A program made the position numbers and the translations under genes. DNA of 64,000 nt from an uncultured Atopobium sp. (lineage in GTDB: Bacteria; Actinomycetota; Coriobacteriia; Coriobacteriales; Atopobiaceae): positions 58,080-122,079 of the forward strand of contig CAKAPG010000004.1 of assembly GCA_916715765.1 (NCBI GenBank), given 5' to 3'. Below the pieces are notes generated by a model. That model was not told the origin of the DNA. It ran no database searches and saw only the letters and a list, made by a program, of their open reading frames with translations. This document shows, piece after piece, positions 42,498-51,374 of this stretch (position 1 is its first letter; every line of letters begins with the position of its first letter).

Positions 42498-43796
42498 ATG
42501 GATGACAGCAGAATCTCGTTTGATCAGTGGGGTGATCTGTACGCAGATCGCGTTCAAACCATGCGAAAAAGCGAAGTACGAGATTTGTTTGCGGCCCTGT
42601 CTCGTCCAGGTGTCATTGCGCTATCTGGCGGTCTGCCGGACATTTCTTCGCTGCCGCTTGATCAGGTTGCAGAGTGCGCTCGACGCTGCGTTGCTGTTGA
42701 GGGGCTTAGGTCTCTTCAGTACGGCAACTCTGATGGCCGTATTGAGTGCAGAAGGACCATTTGCAAGATTTTAGCTGCTCAGGGCGTCGAGGCTGATCCT
42801 GACGAGATGATTTTGACTTCTGGTTCTCAGCAGGCGCTTGATTTCTTGGGGCGTGTCTTTCTTAACCCAGGGGACGATATTATCTGTGAGGGTCCAAGCT
42901 ATCTTGGCGCGTTCCAGGCATTTTCTGCGTATGAGCCTACTGTTCACACCATTGATATGGACGAAGAAGGTATCAGAACAGACCTGCTTGAGGCAAAGCT
43001 CAAAGAGCTTGCAAGCCAAGGCAGAAAGCCTAAGTTCATCTACGTTATTCCTAACTTTAACAATCCTGCTGGCATCACCATGTCTATGCCAAGGCGCCTC
43101 CGTCTTCTTGAGCTGGCTCGCCAGTACAACATCCCTGTTGTTGAGGATGACCCGTATGGTCTTATCCGTTTTGAGGGAGAAGATCTAACACGCCTTAAGG
43201 CGCTTGATCCAAGTGTCATTTATTTGGGAACTACCTCAAAGATTTTCGCGCCTGGCTTGCGTTTGGCTTGGATGGTTGCACCTCGTCATTTCCTTGAGCG
43301 CATCAACCTTGCTAAGTCTGGCTCTGATCTGTGTACCAGCCCTTTCAACATGATTCTTGCCGAGCACTACTTCAATGAGGTTGATTGGCAGGCGGCCCTT
43401 GAAGTGTCTAAGTCTCGCTATAAAGAGAGAAAAGACGCCATGCTCGCAGCGCTTGCAGAGTTCTTCCCCAAAGACGTTACCTGGACTAAGCCAGAGGGTG
43501 GTTTGTTCCTGTGGGTAACCTTTCCGCCATACCTCAATACTGAGCAGTTGCTTCCTCGTGCAATTGAAGAGGGAGTTGCCTTTGTACCAGGTGTTTATTG
43601 CTATCCTGACCAGCGTATTAGTTCAAGTATGCGCCTGTGCTACTCATTTGAGACGCCAGAGCGCATCCACGAGGCAATCCGCAGGCTGTCTTTGTGCGTC
43701 CAAGATCGCATGGCGCTGTATCGCGCATTCCTAGAGGCGGGCGTTCTTCCTGAGTCTTCTCATTCTGAATCTCAATCCTCTGCAAGGGAGTGTTAA
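42498..43796 (+). CDS. PLP-dependent aminotransferase (class I/II, MocR/2-aminoadipate type)
   Basis: 432 aa. Fold-type I aminotransferase: SGGLPDISSLPL, SGSQQALDFLGRVFL, IPNFNNPAGI, DDPYGLIRF, PLP-binding Lys in GTTSKIFAPGLRLAW (about residue 247). No regulator domain at the N terminus. Substrate not readable; relatives act on alpha-aminoadipate, kynurenine or branched-chain amino acids. ATG lies after AAGGAGTAAGAG. It is 2 nt upstream of the Ddl-like gene, in a three-gene operon with a ROK kinase. Confidence 0.87.
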   Translation: MDDSRISFDQWGDLYADRVQTMRKSEVRDLFAALSRPGVIALSGGLPDISSLPLDQVAECARRCVAVEGLRSLQYGNSDGRIECRRTICKILAAQGVEADPDEMILTSGSQQALDFLGRVFLNPGDDIICEGPSYLGAFQAFSAYEPTVHTIDMDEEGIRTDLLEAKLKELASQGRKPKFIYVIPNFNNPAGITMSMPRRLRLLELARQYNIPVVEDDPYGLIRFEGEDLTRLKALDPSVIYLGTTSKIFAPGLRLAWMVAPRHFLERINLAKSGSDLCTSPFNMILAEHYFNEVDWQAALEVSKSRYKERKDAMLAALAEFFPKDVTWTKPEGGLFLWVTFPPYLNTEQLLPRAIEEGVAFVPGVYCYPDQRISSSMRLCYSFETPERIHEAIRRLSLCVQDRMALYRAFLEAGVLPESSHSESQSSAREC

Positions 43797-43798
43797 GT

Positions 43799-44800
43799 AT
43801 GGCTACAAAAGTTGCTGTCATTATGGGTGGAGCCTCATTTGAGAGGAACTTCTCGCTCAAAAGTGGAGCTCTTGTCTCTGAGGCTTTAGAGAAGCACGGG
43901 TATGAGGTATTGCCACTTGATGCTGATGCTCACCTGGTGGACACTCTTCGTGCCGAGAAACCCGATGTTGCCTTTGTGTGTCTTCACGGCGCGGGCGGAG
44001 AAGATGGTGCAGTACCTGCGCTTTTGGAGTTCCTCAAGATTCCGTATGTGGGCTCAAGGCCTGCATCTTGTAGGGCAGCCTGGAACAAAGCTGACATGCC
44101 ATTTATTGTGCGCCAGGCCTGGTCAAAGGAGGAGTCCGAGGTCATCTGGCCTCCTCAGATTGTGCTGACTGCCAGCGCGTTTAAAGATCTTGGAGCCGCA
44201 GCTGCTCTAGATCTGGTTCCCGAGCGCCTTGGTGGCGGCGTTGGCTTCCCTCTAGCGGTCAAGCCTGTTCATGGCGGCTCTGCTATGGGCCTTTCTAAGG
44301 TTGACAGCGCTGACCAGCTTGGACCAGCACTTCTCGGCGCACTTGGTTTTGACGACTCCGTCATTATCCAGCAGTGGGTTGATGGTGTTGAAGTAAGCGT
44401 TACCGTGCTCTCTGACGCAGATGGCGAGAAAACCCTGCCACCAGTAGAGATTTCAGTGACCAAGGGTATTTACGACACGGATGCTCGTCTTGATCCAGAG
44501 CGTATTCAGCACTTCTGCCCAGTTCGTCCTGAGTCTTTGGCAGCACTTGGCGCAGATCCAGCTGCTGCTCGTGAGGCTCTTGAGCGCGCAGCTCTTGAGG
44601 TGTACACCGCTTATGGCTGCAGAGATCTTGCTCGTATCGACTTTATTTGGGATGGACATCACGTATTGGTCATGGGTCTGAAGACGTTCCCAGGACTTAC
44701 CGAGACCTCCCTTGTTCCAATGGCTATTGAGGCTGCAGGATACGCTGTTGAAGACGTTCTTGCACAGCTTGTTGAAGGTGCGCTTAAGCGCGGTAACTAG
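43799..44800 (+). CDS. D-Ala-D-Ala ligase-like ATP-grasp protein with altered metal site
   Basis: 333 aa. Fold and motifs match Ddl: MGGASFERNFSLKSG, LHGAGGEDGAVPALLEF, AVKPVHGGSAMGLSKV, DLARIDFIWD and PGLTETSLVP. Ddl enzymes end the ATP-grasp core with E-x-N-T-x-PG, where Glu and Asn hold Mg2+; here this reads VMGLKTFPG, so Glu is Gly and Asn is Lys. Catalysis as a standard ligase is doubtful; it may be a specialised paralogue. ATG at 43799 follows AAGGGAG. Between an aminotransferase and a ROK kinase. Confidence 0.8.
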   Translation: MATKVAVIMGGASFERNFSLKSGALVSEALEKHGYEVLPLDADAHLVDTLRAEKPDVAFVCLHGAGGEDGAVPALLEFLKIPYVGSRPASCRAAWNKADMPFIVRQAWSKEESEVIWPPQIVLTASAFKDLGAAAALDLVPERLGGGVGFPLAVKPVHGGSAMGLSKVDSADQLGPALLGALGFDDSVIIQQWVDGVEVSVTVLSDADGEKTLPPVEISVTKGIYDTDARLDPERIQHFCPVRPESLAALGADPAAAREALERAALEVYTAYGCRDLARIDFIWDGHHVLVMGLKTFPGLTETSLVPMAIEAAGYAVEDVLAQLVEGALKRGN

Positions 44801-44808
44801 GGGGTTTC

Positions 44809-45777
44809 ATGGAATACGTATTGGGCATTGATGTTGGCGGTACCACCATCAAGCTGGGACTTTTCTCTGCAGAGGGAGAGCTGCTTTCTGAGCAGAAGGT
44901 CAAGACACCCTCACTTGATAACGAGGATGGTTATCAGACAGTAACCGATGCCATCAAGCTGATTGTTCATGGTCAAAAGGCAAGCCGTAACAATGTTATT
45001 GCGTGTGGTTTGGATATTCCAGGTCCTGTTGCAGATGACGGAACCGTTGGTCTTCTCGCCAATGTAGACATTGACCCCGAGGGATTGGTGCAGTCAATTA
45101 ACATGTGCCTGCCAAACGCAACCATCGCGTTTGTCAACGACGCTAACGCTGCAGCTCTGGGCGAGGCCTGGGCTGGTGTTGCTGTGGGCGTGCCTTCGTT
45201 TGTGCTGATTGCGCTGGGAACAGGCGTTGGCGCAGGTGTTGTCGTAGACGGCAAGCTTGCTGCAGGTGCTTTTGGCGCTGGCGGCGAGATTGGCCACATT
45301 ATTGTTGAGCCAGAGGAGACGCTGACCTGCGGTTGCGGTCGTCACGGCTGCTTGGAGCAGTATGCTTCTGCTAAGGGAGTTGTCCGCCTGTACCTGGAGG
45401 AATGCGTTGCTCGAGGCGTTGTTCCTGTAAACATTGAGCACGAGACCGATACCGTATCTGTGTTTAGAGCTCATGCTCAGGGCGATGAGTGCGCAACCCT
45501 TGCTATTCACAAGATGTGCCACTACCTGGGACTTGCTATGGCGCAGGTTTCGTGTGTGGTTGATCCTGCTATGTTTTTGATTGGCGGTGGCGTTGCGGGC
45601 TCGTTTGCCACATTTGCTACTGAGCTTCGCGAGAGCTTTGAGCAGTATGCTCTGCCAGTAAGTAAGGGTGCTCGTATTGAGGCTGCGAGCTTGGGCAATC
45701 AGGCTGCAATGTATGGTTGCGCATATGAGGCGCTGCGTCTGAGAAAAGAACGCTTTGGCCAGGAGGACGCAGAGTAA
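44809..45777 (+). CDS. ROK-family glucokinase
   Basis: 322 aa sugar kinase. Phosphate motif GIDVGGTTIKLGLF at the N terminus, FVNDANAAALGEAW, LGTGVGAGVV, and the ROK zinc site CGCGRHGCLEQYAS (about 174). There is no helix-turn-helix domain, so it is an enzyme rather than a ROK repressor; glucose is the usual substrate. It starts 8 nt after the Ddl-like gene with a weak site (GGGGGTTTC), consistent with coupling. Confidence 0.9.
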   Translation: MEYVLGIDVGGTTIKLGLFSAEGELLSEQKVKTPSLDNEDGYQTVTDAIKLIVHGQKASRNNVIACGLDIPGPVADDGTVGLLANVDIDPEGLVQSINMCLPNATIAFVNDANAAALGEAWAGVAVGVPSFVLIALGTGVGAGVVVDGKLAAGAFGAGGEIGHIIVEPEETLTCGCGRHGCLEQYASAKGVVRLYLEECVARGVVPVNIEHETDTVSVFRAHAQGDECATLAIHKMCHYLGLAMAQVSCVVDPAMFLIGGGVAGSFATFATELRESFEQYALPVSKGARIEAASLGNQAAMYGCAYEALRLRKERFGQEDAE

Positions 45778-45934
45778 GTGCGTGCACTCTACGACTGAGG
45801 TGCGCATTCTTGATGATGGCACGCTCTTGAAGAGCACGGCCTACGATTGAGATTTGCGTTTCTCGCAAGCCGTAACGCTTCTGCGCAAAACATAACTTGC
45901 TAACTGATTTTTTACGTAAAAGTATGGTCATGTA

Positions 45935-45967
45935 AGCTGCTCAGTGCTAACATTGAGCAGCTTTTTT
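45935..45967 (+). terminator. Intrinsic terminator
   Basis: AGCTGCTCA-gtgctaaca-TTGAGCAGCT followed by TTTTTT, 48 nt before fruA. Confidence 0.92.
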
Positions 45968-46014
45968 GGTTGTGTTTGGAACAATTCCGAGCACTAGGAT
46001 GAAAGGGGAGTGCT

Positions 46015-47520
46015 GTGGCTGACGAGTCAAAGTATGACATCGTTGCTGCTACTGGTTGCCCAACCGGTATTGCGCACACCTTTATGGCTAAGGAGGCCCT
46101 GGAGAAGGCCGCCGCAGCTAAAGGTCTTACCATTAAGGTTGAGACGCACGGACAGGTCGGTGTAGAGAACGAGCTCACCGCAGCTGAGATTAGGAACGCC
46201 AAGGCAGTAGTTGTTGCTGCCGATAAGGACGTTCAGGCTGAGCGTTTTGCCGGAAAACCAATGGTAAATGTTGGTGTTACTGCCGCTATTAAGGACGCTG
46301 AGGGTCTTATCGACCGCGCTCTTGTTGCTCAGCCTGAGGGCGAGCTTGCAGAGGCAGATGACGCTCCAGTCTCTAGCACCATTGAGAAAGAGTCTGTAGG
46401 CCACATCATCTACAAGCACCTCATGAACGGCGTCAGCCACATGCTGGTCTTTGTTGTTGCTGGTGGTGTTCTGACGGCTGTTTCATTCCTCTGGGGCATC
46501 ACTTCCTTCAGCTCCACCGCACCTGACTACAACAGCTTTGCTGCCATGCTCAAGATTATCGGCGGCATTGCAATGGGCCTCATGGTTCCAGTGCTTTCTG
46601 CTTACATTGCTGAGTCTATCGGCAAGCGTCCTGCTCTGGTTCCTGGTTTTGTTGCAGGTATGATTGCTATCCAGGGTCTTCCAATCAACCCTACCACTGG
46701 CATGATTGATGCAGGTGGCGCTGGTGTTGGCTTTGGCTTCCTGGGCGGCATTGTCGGTGGTTTCCTTGCAGGTTATGTCATCGTTGGTCTTGAGAAGCTC
46801 CTTGCTGGTCTTCCAAAGAACCTTGACGGCCTGAAGGCAATCTTCCTGTATCCTCTGCTTTCCACCACCATTGTTGGCCTGGTTATGCTGGGTATTTCTG
46901 GTCCTATGGCTGCAATCAACACCGGCATGATGAACTTCCTGCGCGGTCTGTCTGCTTCTGGTCCAATTGTCCTTGGTCTTGCAATTGGTTGCATGGCCGC
47001 ATTTGACATGGGCGGCCCAGTCAACAAGGCAGCTTACGTTACCGGTACTGCACTTCTGACCGAGGCTCTTGCTGCTGGTGTTGGTACCCCAACCTATGAG
47101 TTTGGTACTAACTTCATGGCTGCAGTTTCTGCTGCTTGTATTGTTCCTCCACTGATCACCACCTTTGCTGTTGTTGTTGGTAAGAAATACTTCACCAAGT
47201 CCGACTTCAACGCTGGTCTGGTCAACTTCGTTCTTGGCTGCACCCACATTACCGAGGGCGCAATTCCATTCATGACCAAGAACATTTGGCCTGTCATGCC
47301 TATCATGATGATTGGTTCTTCCATCGGCTCCATCCTGACTCTGCTCTTTGGTGTTCACGATCCAGCACCTCACGGCGGCTTCCTGGTTCTTCCCGTTGTT
47401 GATGGCGGCCTCAAGTGGGTTCTCGCCATTCTCATTGGCGCTGTTGTTGGCGGCATTCTCTTTGTTGCTTTCAAGGCATACGAGTACCGCAAGAACGGCA
47501 ACAAGCTGGTCGAGGACTAA
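46015..47520 (+). CDS. fruA: Fructose-type PTS permease, EIIB-EIIC
   Basis: 501 aa. Residues 1-100 are EIIB with the phosphorylated Cys in ATGCPTGIAHTFMA; residues about 130-495 are the membrane EIIC domain (GGIAMGLMVPVLSAYIAESI, HITEGAIPF). No EIIA domain is fused or adjacent, so EIIA is encoded elsewhere. It imports and phosphorylates fructose to fructose-1-P. GTG start follows AAAGGGGAG. The fruK gene follows, separated by a hairpin. Confidence 0.93.
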   Translation: MADESKYDIVAATGCPTGIAHTFMAKEALEKAAAAKGLTIKVETHGQVGVENELTAAEIRNAKAVVVAADKDVQAERFAGKPMVNVGVTAAIKDAEGLIDRALVAQPEGELAEADDAPVSSTIEKESVGHIIYKHLMNGVSHMLVFVVAGGVLTAVSFLWGITSFSSTAPDYNSFAAMLKIIGGIAMGLMVPVLSAYIAESIGKRPALVPGFVAGMIAIQGLPINPTTGMIDAGGAGVGFGFLGGIVGGFLAGYVIVGLEKLLAGLPKNLDGLKAIFLYPLLSTTIVGLVMLGISGPMAAINTGMMNFLRGLSASGPIVLGLAIGCMAAFDMGGPVNKAAYVTGTALLTEALAAGVGTPTYEFGTNFMAAVSAACIVPPLITTFAVVVGKKYFTKSDFNAGLVNFVLGCTHITEGAIPFMTKNIWPVMPIMMIGSSIGSILTLLFGVHDPAPHGGFLVLPVVDGGLKWVLAILIGAVVGGILFVAFKAYEYRKNGNKLVED

Positions 47521-47598
47521 GCTTTACGCTTAACACGCTCTAAGCAATGCCGAGAATTCACTTCATGACCAGGTATATGCTTAGATAATCGAAGTAAA

Positions 47599-47630
47599 AT
47601 ATGGACTCGGCGATTACGCCGGGTCCATAT
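47599..47630 (+). terminator. Hairpin between fruA and fruK
   Basis: ATATGGACtCGGCG-atta-CGCCGgGTCCATAT followed by TTGTTT, ending 20 nt before fruK. Partial terminator or processing site that may reduce fruK relative to fruA. Confidence 0.6.
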
Positions 47631-47650
47631 TTGTTTCAGAGGGAGCTTTG

Positions 47651-48568
47651 ATGATTTACACACTTACCACTAATCCCGCCATCGACATGAACGTCAACTC
47701 GGGAGTTCCTTCATATACGCACGTCAACCGCACAACCGACGCTGTTTACACGCCAAACGGCAAGGGCTTGAACGTCTCGTTTACGCTTGCTCACTACGGC
47801 GTTGATTCCACTATCCTGGGCTTTTTTGGTGACTTTTCGGGCAACTACATTGTTGAAGAGGCATCCAAGGTTTGCCCGGTTAAGCCCGTGTGGATTGACG
47901 GCATCACCCGCGTAAACATCTTTGTTACCACGCCGGAAGGCGAGCTCAAGTTCCCTAATGCGGGCGCTCCCGTTGTTCGCTCCAAACAGGATGAGATGCT
48001 TGAGCTGCTGCGCAATGCTCCCGACCTGGACGTGCTGGTGGTTTCTGGTTCGCTTTCCCCTGAGATGGATCCAACTTTCTACGACGAGCTCTTTGACCTT
48101 TGCCATGAGCGTGGCGCTGAGCTGGTTTTGGATATCTCTCATAAACACCTCGCAGAACTTGTCGAGAAAAAACCACTGCTCATTAAGCCAAACGACGAAG
48201 AAGTGGCAGAGATTTTTGGTGTCGACGTCCATAACGAGGCCGACGTTCTTCTCGCTCTCCACAAGATTCACGAGCGCGGCGCAAAGAACATCCTGCTCAC
48301 GCTTGGCGGCGAGGGCGCGTACTTCTTCAACGGCGAGCACGTCTGGCACGCAAACGCTGCGCAGGTAGAGGTGCTTTCGACGGCCTGTGCGGGCGATTCT
48401 ACGCTTGCGAGCTTCATGTCTATTTGGCTCGACGACCCGTTGGCTGTCGAGAAGGCTCTGACGCGTGCGATGGCTACCGGCGGAAACGTTGCGATGAGCG
48501 CTGGTTTGGGCGACTTTGCCCTGGTCGAGAAGATCGCGGAGTCCATCCACGTTGAGCTGGTAGAGTAG
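47651..48568 (+). CDS. fruK: 1-phosphofructokinase
   Basis: 305 aa PfkB-family kinase making fructose-1,6-bisphosphate. Motifs: TTNPAIDMNV start, PNGKGLNVS, VSGSLSPEMD, KPNDEEVAEIFG, and the anion-hole CAGDSTLASF with catalytic Asp. Its neighbour fruA supplies fructose-1-P. ATG at 47651 follows GGGAGCTTTG; the TTG at 47648 is rejected. Confidence 0.92.
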   Translation: MIYTLTTNPAIDMNVNSGVPSYTHVNRTTDAVYTPNGKGLNVSFTLAHYGVDSTILGFFGDFSGNYIVEEASKVCPVKPVWIDGITRVNIFVTTPEGELKFPNAGAPVVRSKQDEMLELLRNAPDLDVLVVSGSLSPEMDPTFYDELFDLCHERGAELVLDISHKHLAELVEKKPLLIKPNDEEVAEIFGVDVHNEADVLLALHKIHERGAKNILLTLGGEGAYFFNGEHVWHANAAQVEVLSTACAGDSTLASFMSIWLDDPLAVEKALTRAMATGGNVAMSAGLGDFALVEKIAESIHVELVE

Positions 48569-48690
48569 GAGCGAGAGCGTCGCACGGAGGTGCTGCACGG
48601 ACGTGCGCGGGGTGCGCGGCGGCGCCGGAGGTGCGCGGGATGCGCACGGAGGCGTGCGGAGGCAGCGAGTCGACGGGTTTCTCGGCGTAC
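48569..48690. repeat. GC-rich degenerate repeats after fruK
   Basis: From the stop codon to about 48690, variants of CGCACGGAGGTGCGCGG recur (for example GCACGGAGGTGC at 48583 and GCACGGAGGCGTGC at 48644). GC content is far above the surroundings. Ends with a copy of the GGGTTTCTCG motif. Confidence 0.6.
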
Positions 48691-48807
48691 GGCGTGCATA
48701 AGTCTCCATATCTGCAAAATAAGTCTTTTCTCGCTTCTTGATTTCGTGTAACGTATAAGGGCTAATGTGATAATTAGGTTTTCGAACCTCTAAAGAAGGA
48801 GAGTGCA

Positions 48808-49605
48808 ATGTCCGGACACTCTAAGTGGGCCACAACCAAGCACAAGAAAGCAGCTATCGACGCTAAGCGCTCCTCGCTGTTCTCTAAGCTTTCCCGCAAC
48901 ATCACTGTTGCAGCAAAAATGGGTGGCGACCCAAATCCGGACAACAACGCTAGCTTGTCTGCCGCTGTTGCCCGTGCACGCATGGTTTCCATGCCTAACG
49001 CAAAGATTCAGGCCGCTATCGATAAGGCATTTGGCGCTGGCGCTGATGCTGCCGTTTACGAGGAGATCGTTTACGAGGGATACGGTCCTGCAGGCGTCGC
49101 AGTTTACGTTGACTGCCTGACCGATAACAAGAACCGTACCGCAGCAGACGTTCGTTCCGCATTTACCCACTCCGGCGGCAACCTTGGTACCGCTGGTTCC
49201 GTTGCGTTCCAGTTTGAGCGCAAGGGTTCCATCGCAGTTGACAAGGTCATTGTCTCCGAGGAGAAGAAGGTTGCTGACCGCGAGAACGCTGTCGATGAGG
49301 ACGAGTTCATGATGGCAGTAGCTGAGGCTGGCGGAAACGATTACGAGGATGCTGGCGATCAGTGGATCGTTTGGACTGCATACGACAAGATGCAGGACGT
49401 TCAGAAGGGCCTCGAGGCTCAGGGCATTGAGGTCAAGGGTTCCGAGCTCACCATGGTTCCAACCACCCCAACTGACGTCTCTGTTTCTGATGCAAAGAAG
49501 GTTCAGCGCCTTATCGATAAGCTCGACGAACTCGATGACGTCCAGAACGTCTACAGCACCATGAACATCACCGACGAGATTGCTGCTGCTCTCGAGGAGG
49601 AGTAA
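48808..49605 (+). CDS. yebC: YebC/PmpR-family protein
   Basis: 265 aa, full family length. Recognised by MSGHSKWATTKHKKAAIDAK, GGDPNPDNNASLSAAV, YEGYGPAGVAVYVDCLTDN and AFTHSGGNLG. The family acts on transcription and, in recent work, on translation of proline-rich stalls; both are annotated, so I leave the role open. ATG follows AAGGAGAGTGCA. Single gene, strong terminator downstream. Confidence 0.95.
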   Translation: MSGHSKWATTKHKKAAIDAKRSSLFSKLSRNITVAAKMGGDPNPDNNASLSAAVARARMVSMPNAKIQAAIDKAFGAGADAAVYEEIVYEGYGPAGVAVYVDCLTDNKNRTAADVRSAFTHSGGNLGTAGSVAFQFERKGSIAVDKVIVSEEKKVADRENAVDEDEFMMAVAEAGGNDYEDAGDQWIVWTAYDKMQDVQKGLEAQGIEVKGSELTMVPTTPTDVSVSDAKKVQRLIDKLDELDDVQNVYSTMNITDEIAAALEEE

Positions 49606-49617
49606 GCTCTCTGGTCC

Positions 49618-49705
49618 GCGCCGCGCGCCGAGTGCGATGCACGCGACGAGCGTGACGAGCGCGACGAGCGCGATGCACGCGACGATGCGCGACGAGCGCG
49701 AAATC
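49618..49705. repeat. GC-rich GACGAGCGCGA degenerate tandem repeats
   Basis: Immediately after yebC, about eight overlapping copies of a 9-12 bp unit (GCGACGAGCGT, GCGATGCAC) fill 49640-49705. Confidence 0.75.
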
Positions 49706-49730
49706 GCGACCGGCGACAAAACTGCACTTC

Positions 49731-49758
49731 AAAGCCCCGCCAGTTGGCGGGGCTTTTT
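49731..49758 (+). terminator. Intrinsic terminator after yebC
   Basis: AAAGCCCCGCCA-gt-TGGCGGGGCTTTTT. Confidence 0.93.
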
Positions 49759-49783
49759 GTTTGGGTAGCGTTGATGCTGTCAG

Positions 49784-49966
49784 AACACATCTATGTCGGA
49801 TAATCTGCACGTTTTTAGAAGCCCGAACACACCTATGTCAGATAATCTGTATATACAGAGCCAAAAACATAACTTACAGCCCTAAAAAACACAGCAAATG
49901 ACGATATTCTGAGAAAAATAGGACTTTTGAGGGTCAATTTTGCAGAATAAGTGACTTTGCTGTGTT
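49784..49966. repeat. Repeat element C of the forward-forward-inverted family
   Basis: Two direct 25-bp copies of the element B unit at 49784-49808 and 49826-49850, then a diverged forward unit (49888-49911, AACACAGCAAATGACGATAT then TCTG) and its inverted partner (49943-49966). The last pair encloses TAGGACTTTTGAGGGTCAAT, which resembles the element B spacer (TAGAGGTTTTGGGTGCAAT). The remaining 49967-50174 is AT-rich without other features. Confidence 0.75.
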
Positions 49967-50174
49967 TTCAAAACGCCAAAAATAGGCCTCTAAAAAATTT
50001 ATGCATACAGATGAATTCACCCTCATGAATATTCATGAGGGTGAATATTTTCGTATCATGGTAGTTTAAATTTTGATGTCTTCTTTGCTGGGCGAGAGAA
50101 CCGATGGACTACAGCAGTGGAAACATTCGATTGAAGCAGAATCTCGTCGTCCAACGCACGTAGCCGTAGCAGTT

Positions 50175-50939
50175 CTACAGGCCCACGCGGACAACCTTAC
50201 GAACGCCGGCAGCTTCGAGGGCTGCTACCTGCGAAATCGATGCGGATTCGTCCGTCATCAGCACGTCGATATCAGCAGGCGATCCATATTGGAAGCTGGA
50301 GTTAACGCCCAGCTTGCTTGCATCGGCCAAGACAATGTGCTGCTCAGAGTGCTTAAGCATCAGCGAGTTCACGCGCATCTCGTTTGAAACCAGCGTGGTA
50401 AGGCCGCGCTCAGCGGAAATTCCCGAGCATCCCAAGATGCACTTCGCGGCACGAATTTGATTGATTGAAGCGAGCGCAAAATCGCCGGTCATTGACTTCT
50501 TAGATGGTCGAACTTCTCCGCCCGTGACCAAAACGGTCATTGATGGGGGATAGTCGGCGGCCAGAACGCTACCGTTATTGGTAACAACCGTGATGTTCTC
50601 GGCGGTGATAAATTCCAGGACTTTTATAGCGGTTGAGCTGGTATTAATGAAGACCGTGTCGCCGTCTTTAATCAACTTGGAAGCTGCCTGGGCAAGCTTG
50701 AACTTTGCAGTTACCTGGTTAGAGCTGAGTCCTGTCGAGAGCGGGTCAAGCAGCGTGGCCATGCCATAGCTTCGAGAAATGAGGCCTTGAGTTTCGAGTT
50801 CGTCAAGATCGCGGCGGATGGTAAGCGAAGAAACTTCAAATCTATCGGCAAGATCGCTAACAGAAACCTGGCGGTATTGTTCAAGAAGGCTCATGATCGA
50901 GCTTCTGCGTGATGCTACGAATGAACGACTTGTGGCCAT
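50175..50939 (-). CDS. DeoR-family regulator (likely controls the ula operon)
   Basis: 254 aa. N-terminal DeoR helix-turn-helix (VSVSDLADRFEVSSLTIRRD, about residues 22-42) and a C-terminal phosphosugar-sensing domain with DGDTVFINTSST and ILGCSGISAERGL. It is divergent from an ascorbate PTS operon, the arrangement of UlaR, and the gap holds repeated operator-like half-sites. ATG at 50939 follows TTGGGGGATTC. Ligand would be an ascorbate-pathway phosphate (inference). Confidence 0.88.
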   Translation of the reverse strand: MATSRSFVASRRSSIMSLLEQYRQVSVSDLADRFEVSSLTIRRDLDELETQGLISRSYGMATLLDPLSTGLSSNQVTAKFKLAQAASKLIKDGDTVFINTSSTAIKVLEFITAENITVVTNNGSVLAADYPPSMTVLVTGGEVRPSKKSMTGDFALASINQIRAAKCILGCSGISAERGLTTLVSNEMRVNSLMLKHSEQHIVLADASKLGVNSSFQYGSPADIDVLMTDESASISQVAALEAAGVRKVVRVGL

Positions 50940-51035
50940 GAATCCCCCAATAGAGCTCAACTGCTGATAAACCTGTAGAATTACATTTAACTAATTCAGT
51001 TCTGTGAAAAACAACGTACAAATTGATAACACCTT

Positions 51036-51336
51036 TTGAACGGTTGTCGAACAATTGTGTAGACGCTTTTCAGTAGAACTGAGTGTATCTTACCTTATTC
51101 AATGAACGTTTTGAAAACTTAAACGGATATTATTTAGCGGTCAACGGTTTTTATGACGTAAATCTCTAAAGTGAGCATAGATAAGTATTGCTTATCTCTC
51201 AACTTTAGCTATACTAACATTATCGATTCGATTGATAAAACGTTCTAAACGTTCAACAAATAGAGAAATTTGTTATACGGCAAGTCAAATGTCATATAAA
51301 TTATTTATCTAATTGTTGAAGCGTTCAAAAAATTCA
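51036..51336. promoter_or_regulatory. Cluster of GAACGTT-type half-sites between deoR and ula genes
   Basis: Half-sites related to AACGTTC occur at 51038-51052 (GAACGGTTGTCGAAC), 51113-51120 (GAACGTTT), 51239-51255 (ACGTTC-taa-ACGTTC direct pair) and 51331-51337 (GCGTTCA). Spread over 300 nt in an AT-rich divergent region, they suit a DeoR-type repressor that loops DNA. Confidence 0.5.
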
Positions 51337-51374
51337 AGTTTTTGTCATTAAGCGATGTGTTCTTGTGTGCTCTT

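Noticed and set aside
49784..49850. Spaced near-identical 25-mers suggesting a CRISPR array
   Set aside because: Only two direct copies, 17-nt spacer, other copies inverted and no cas genes.
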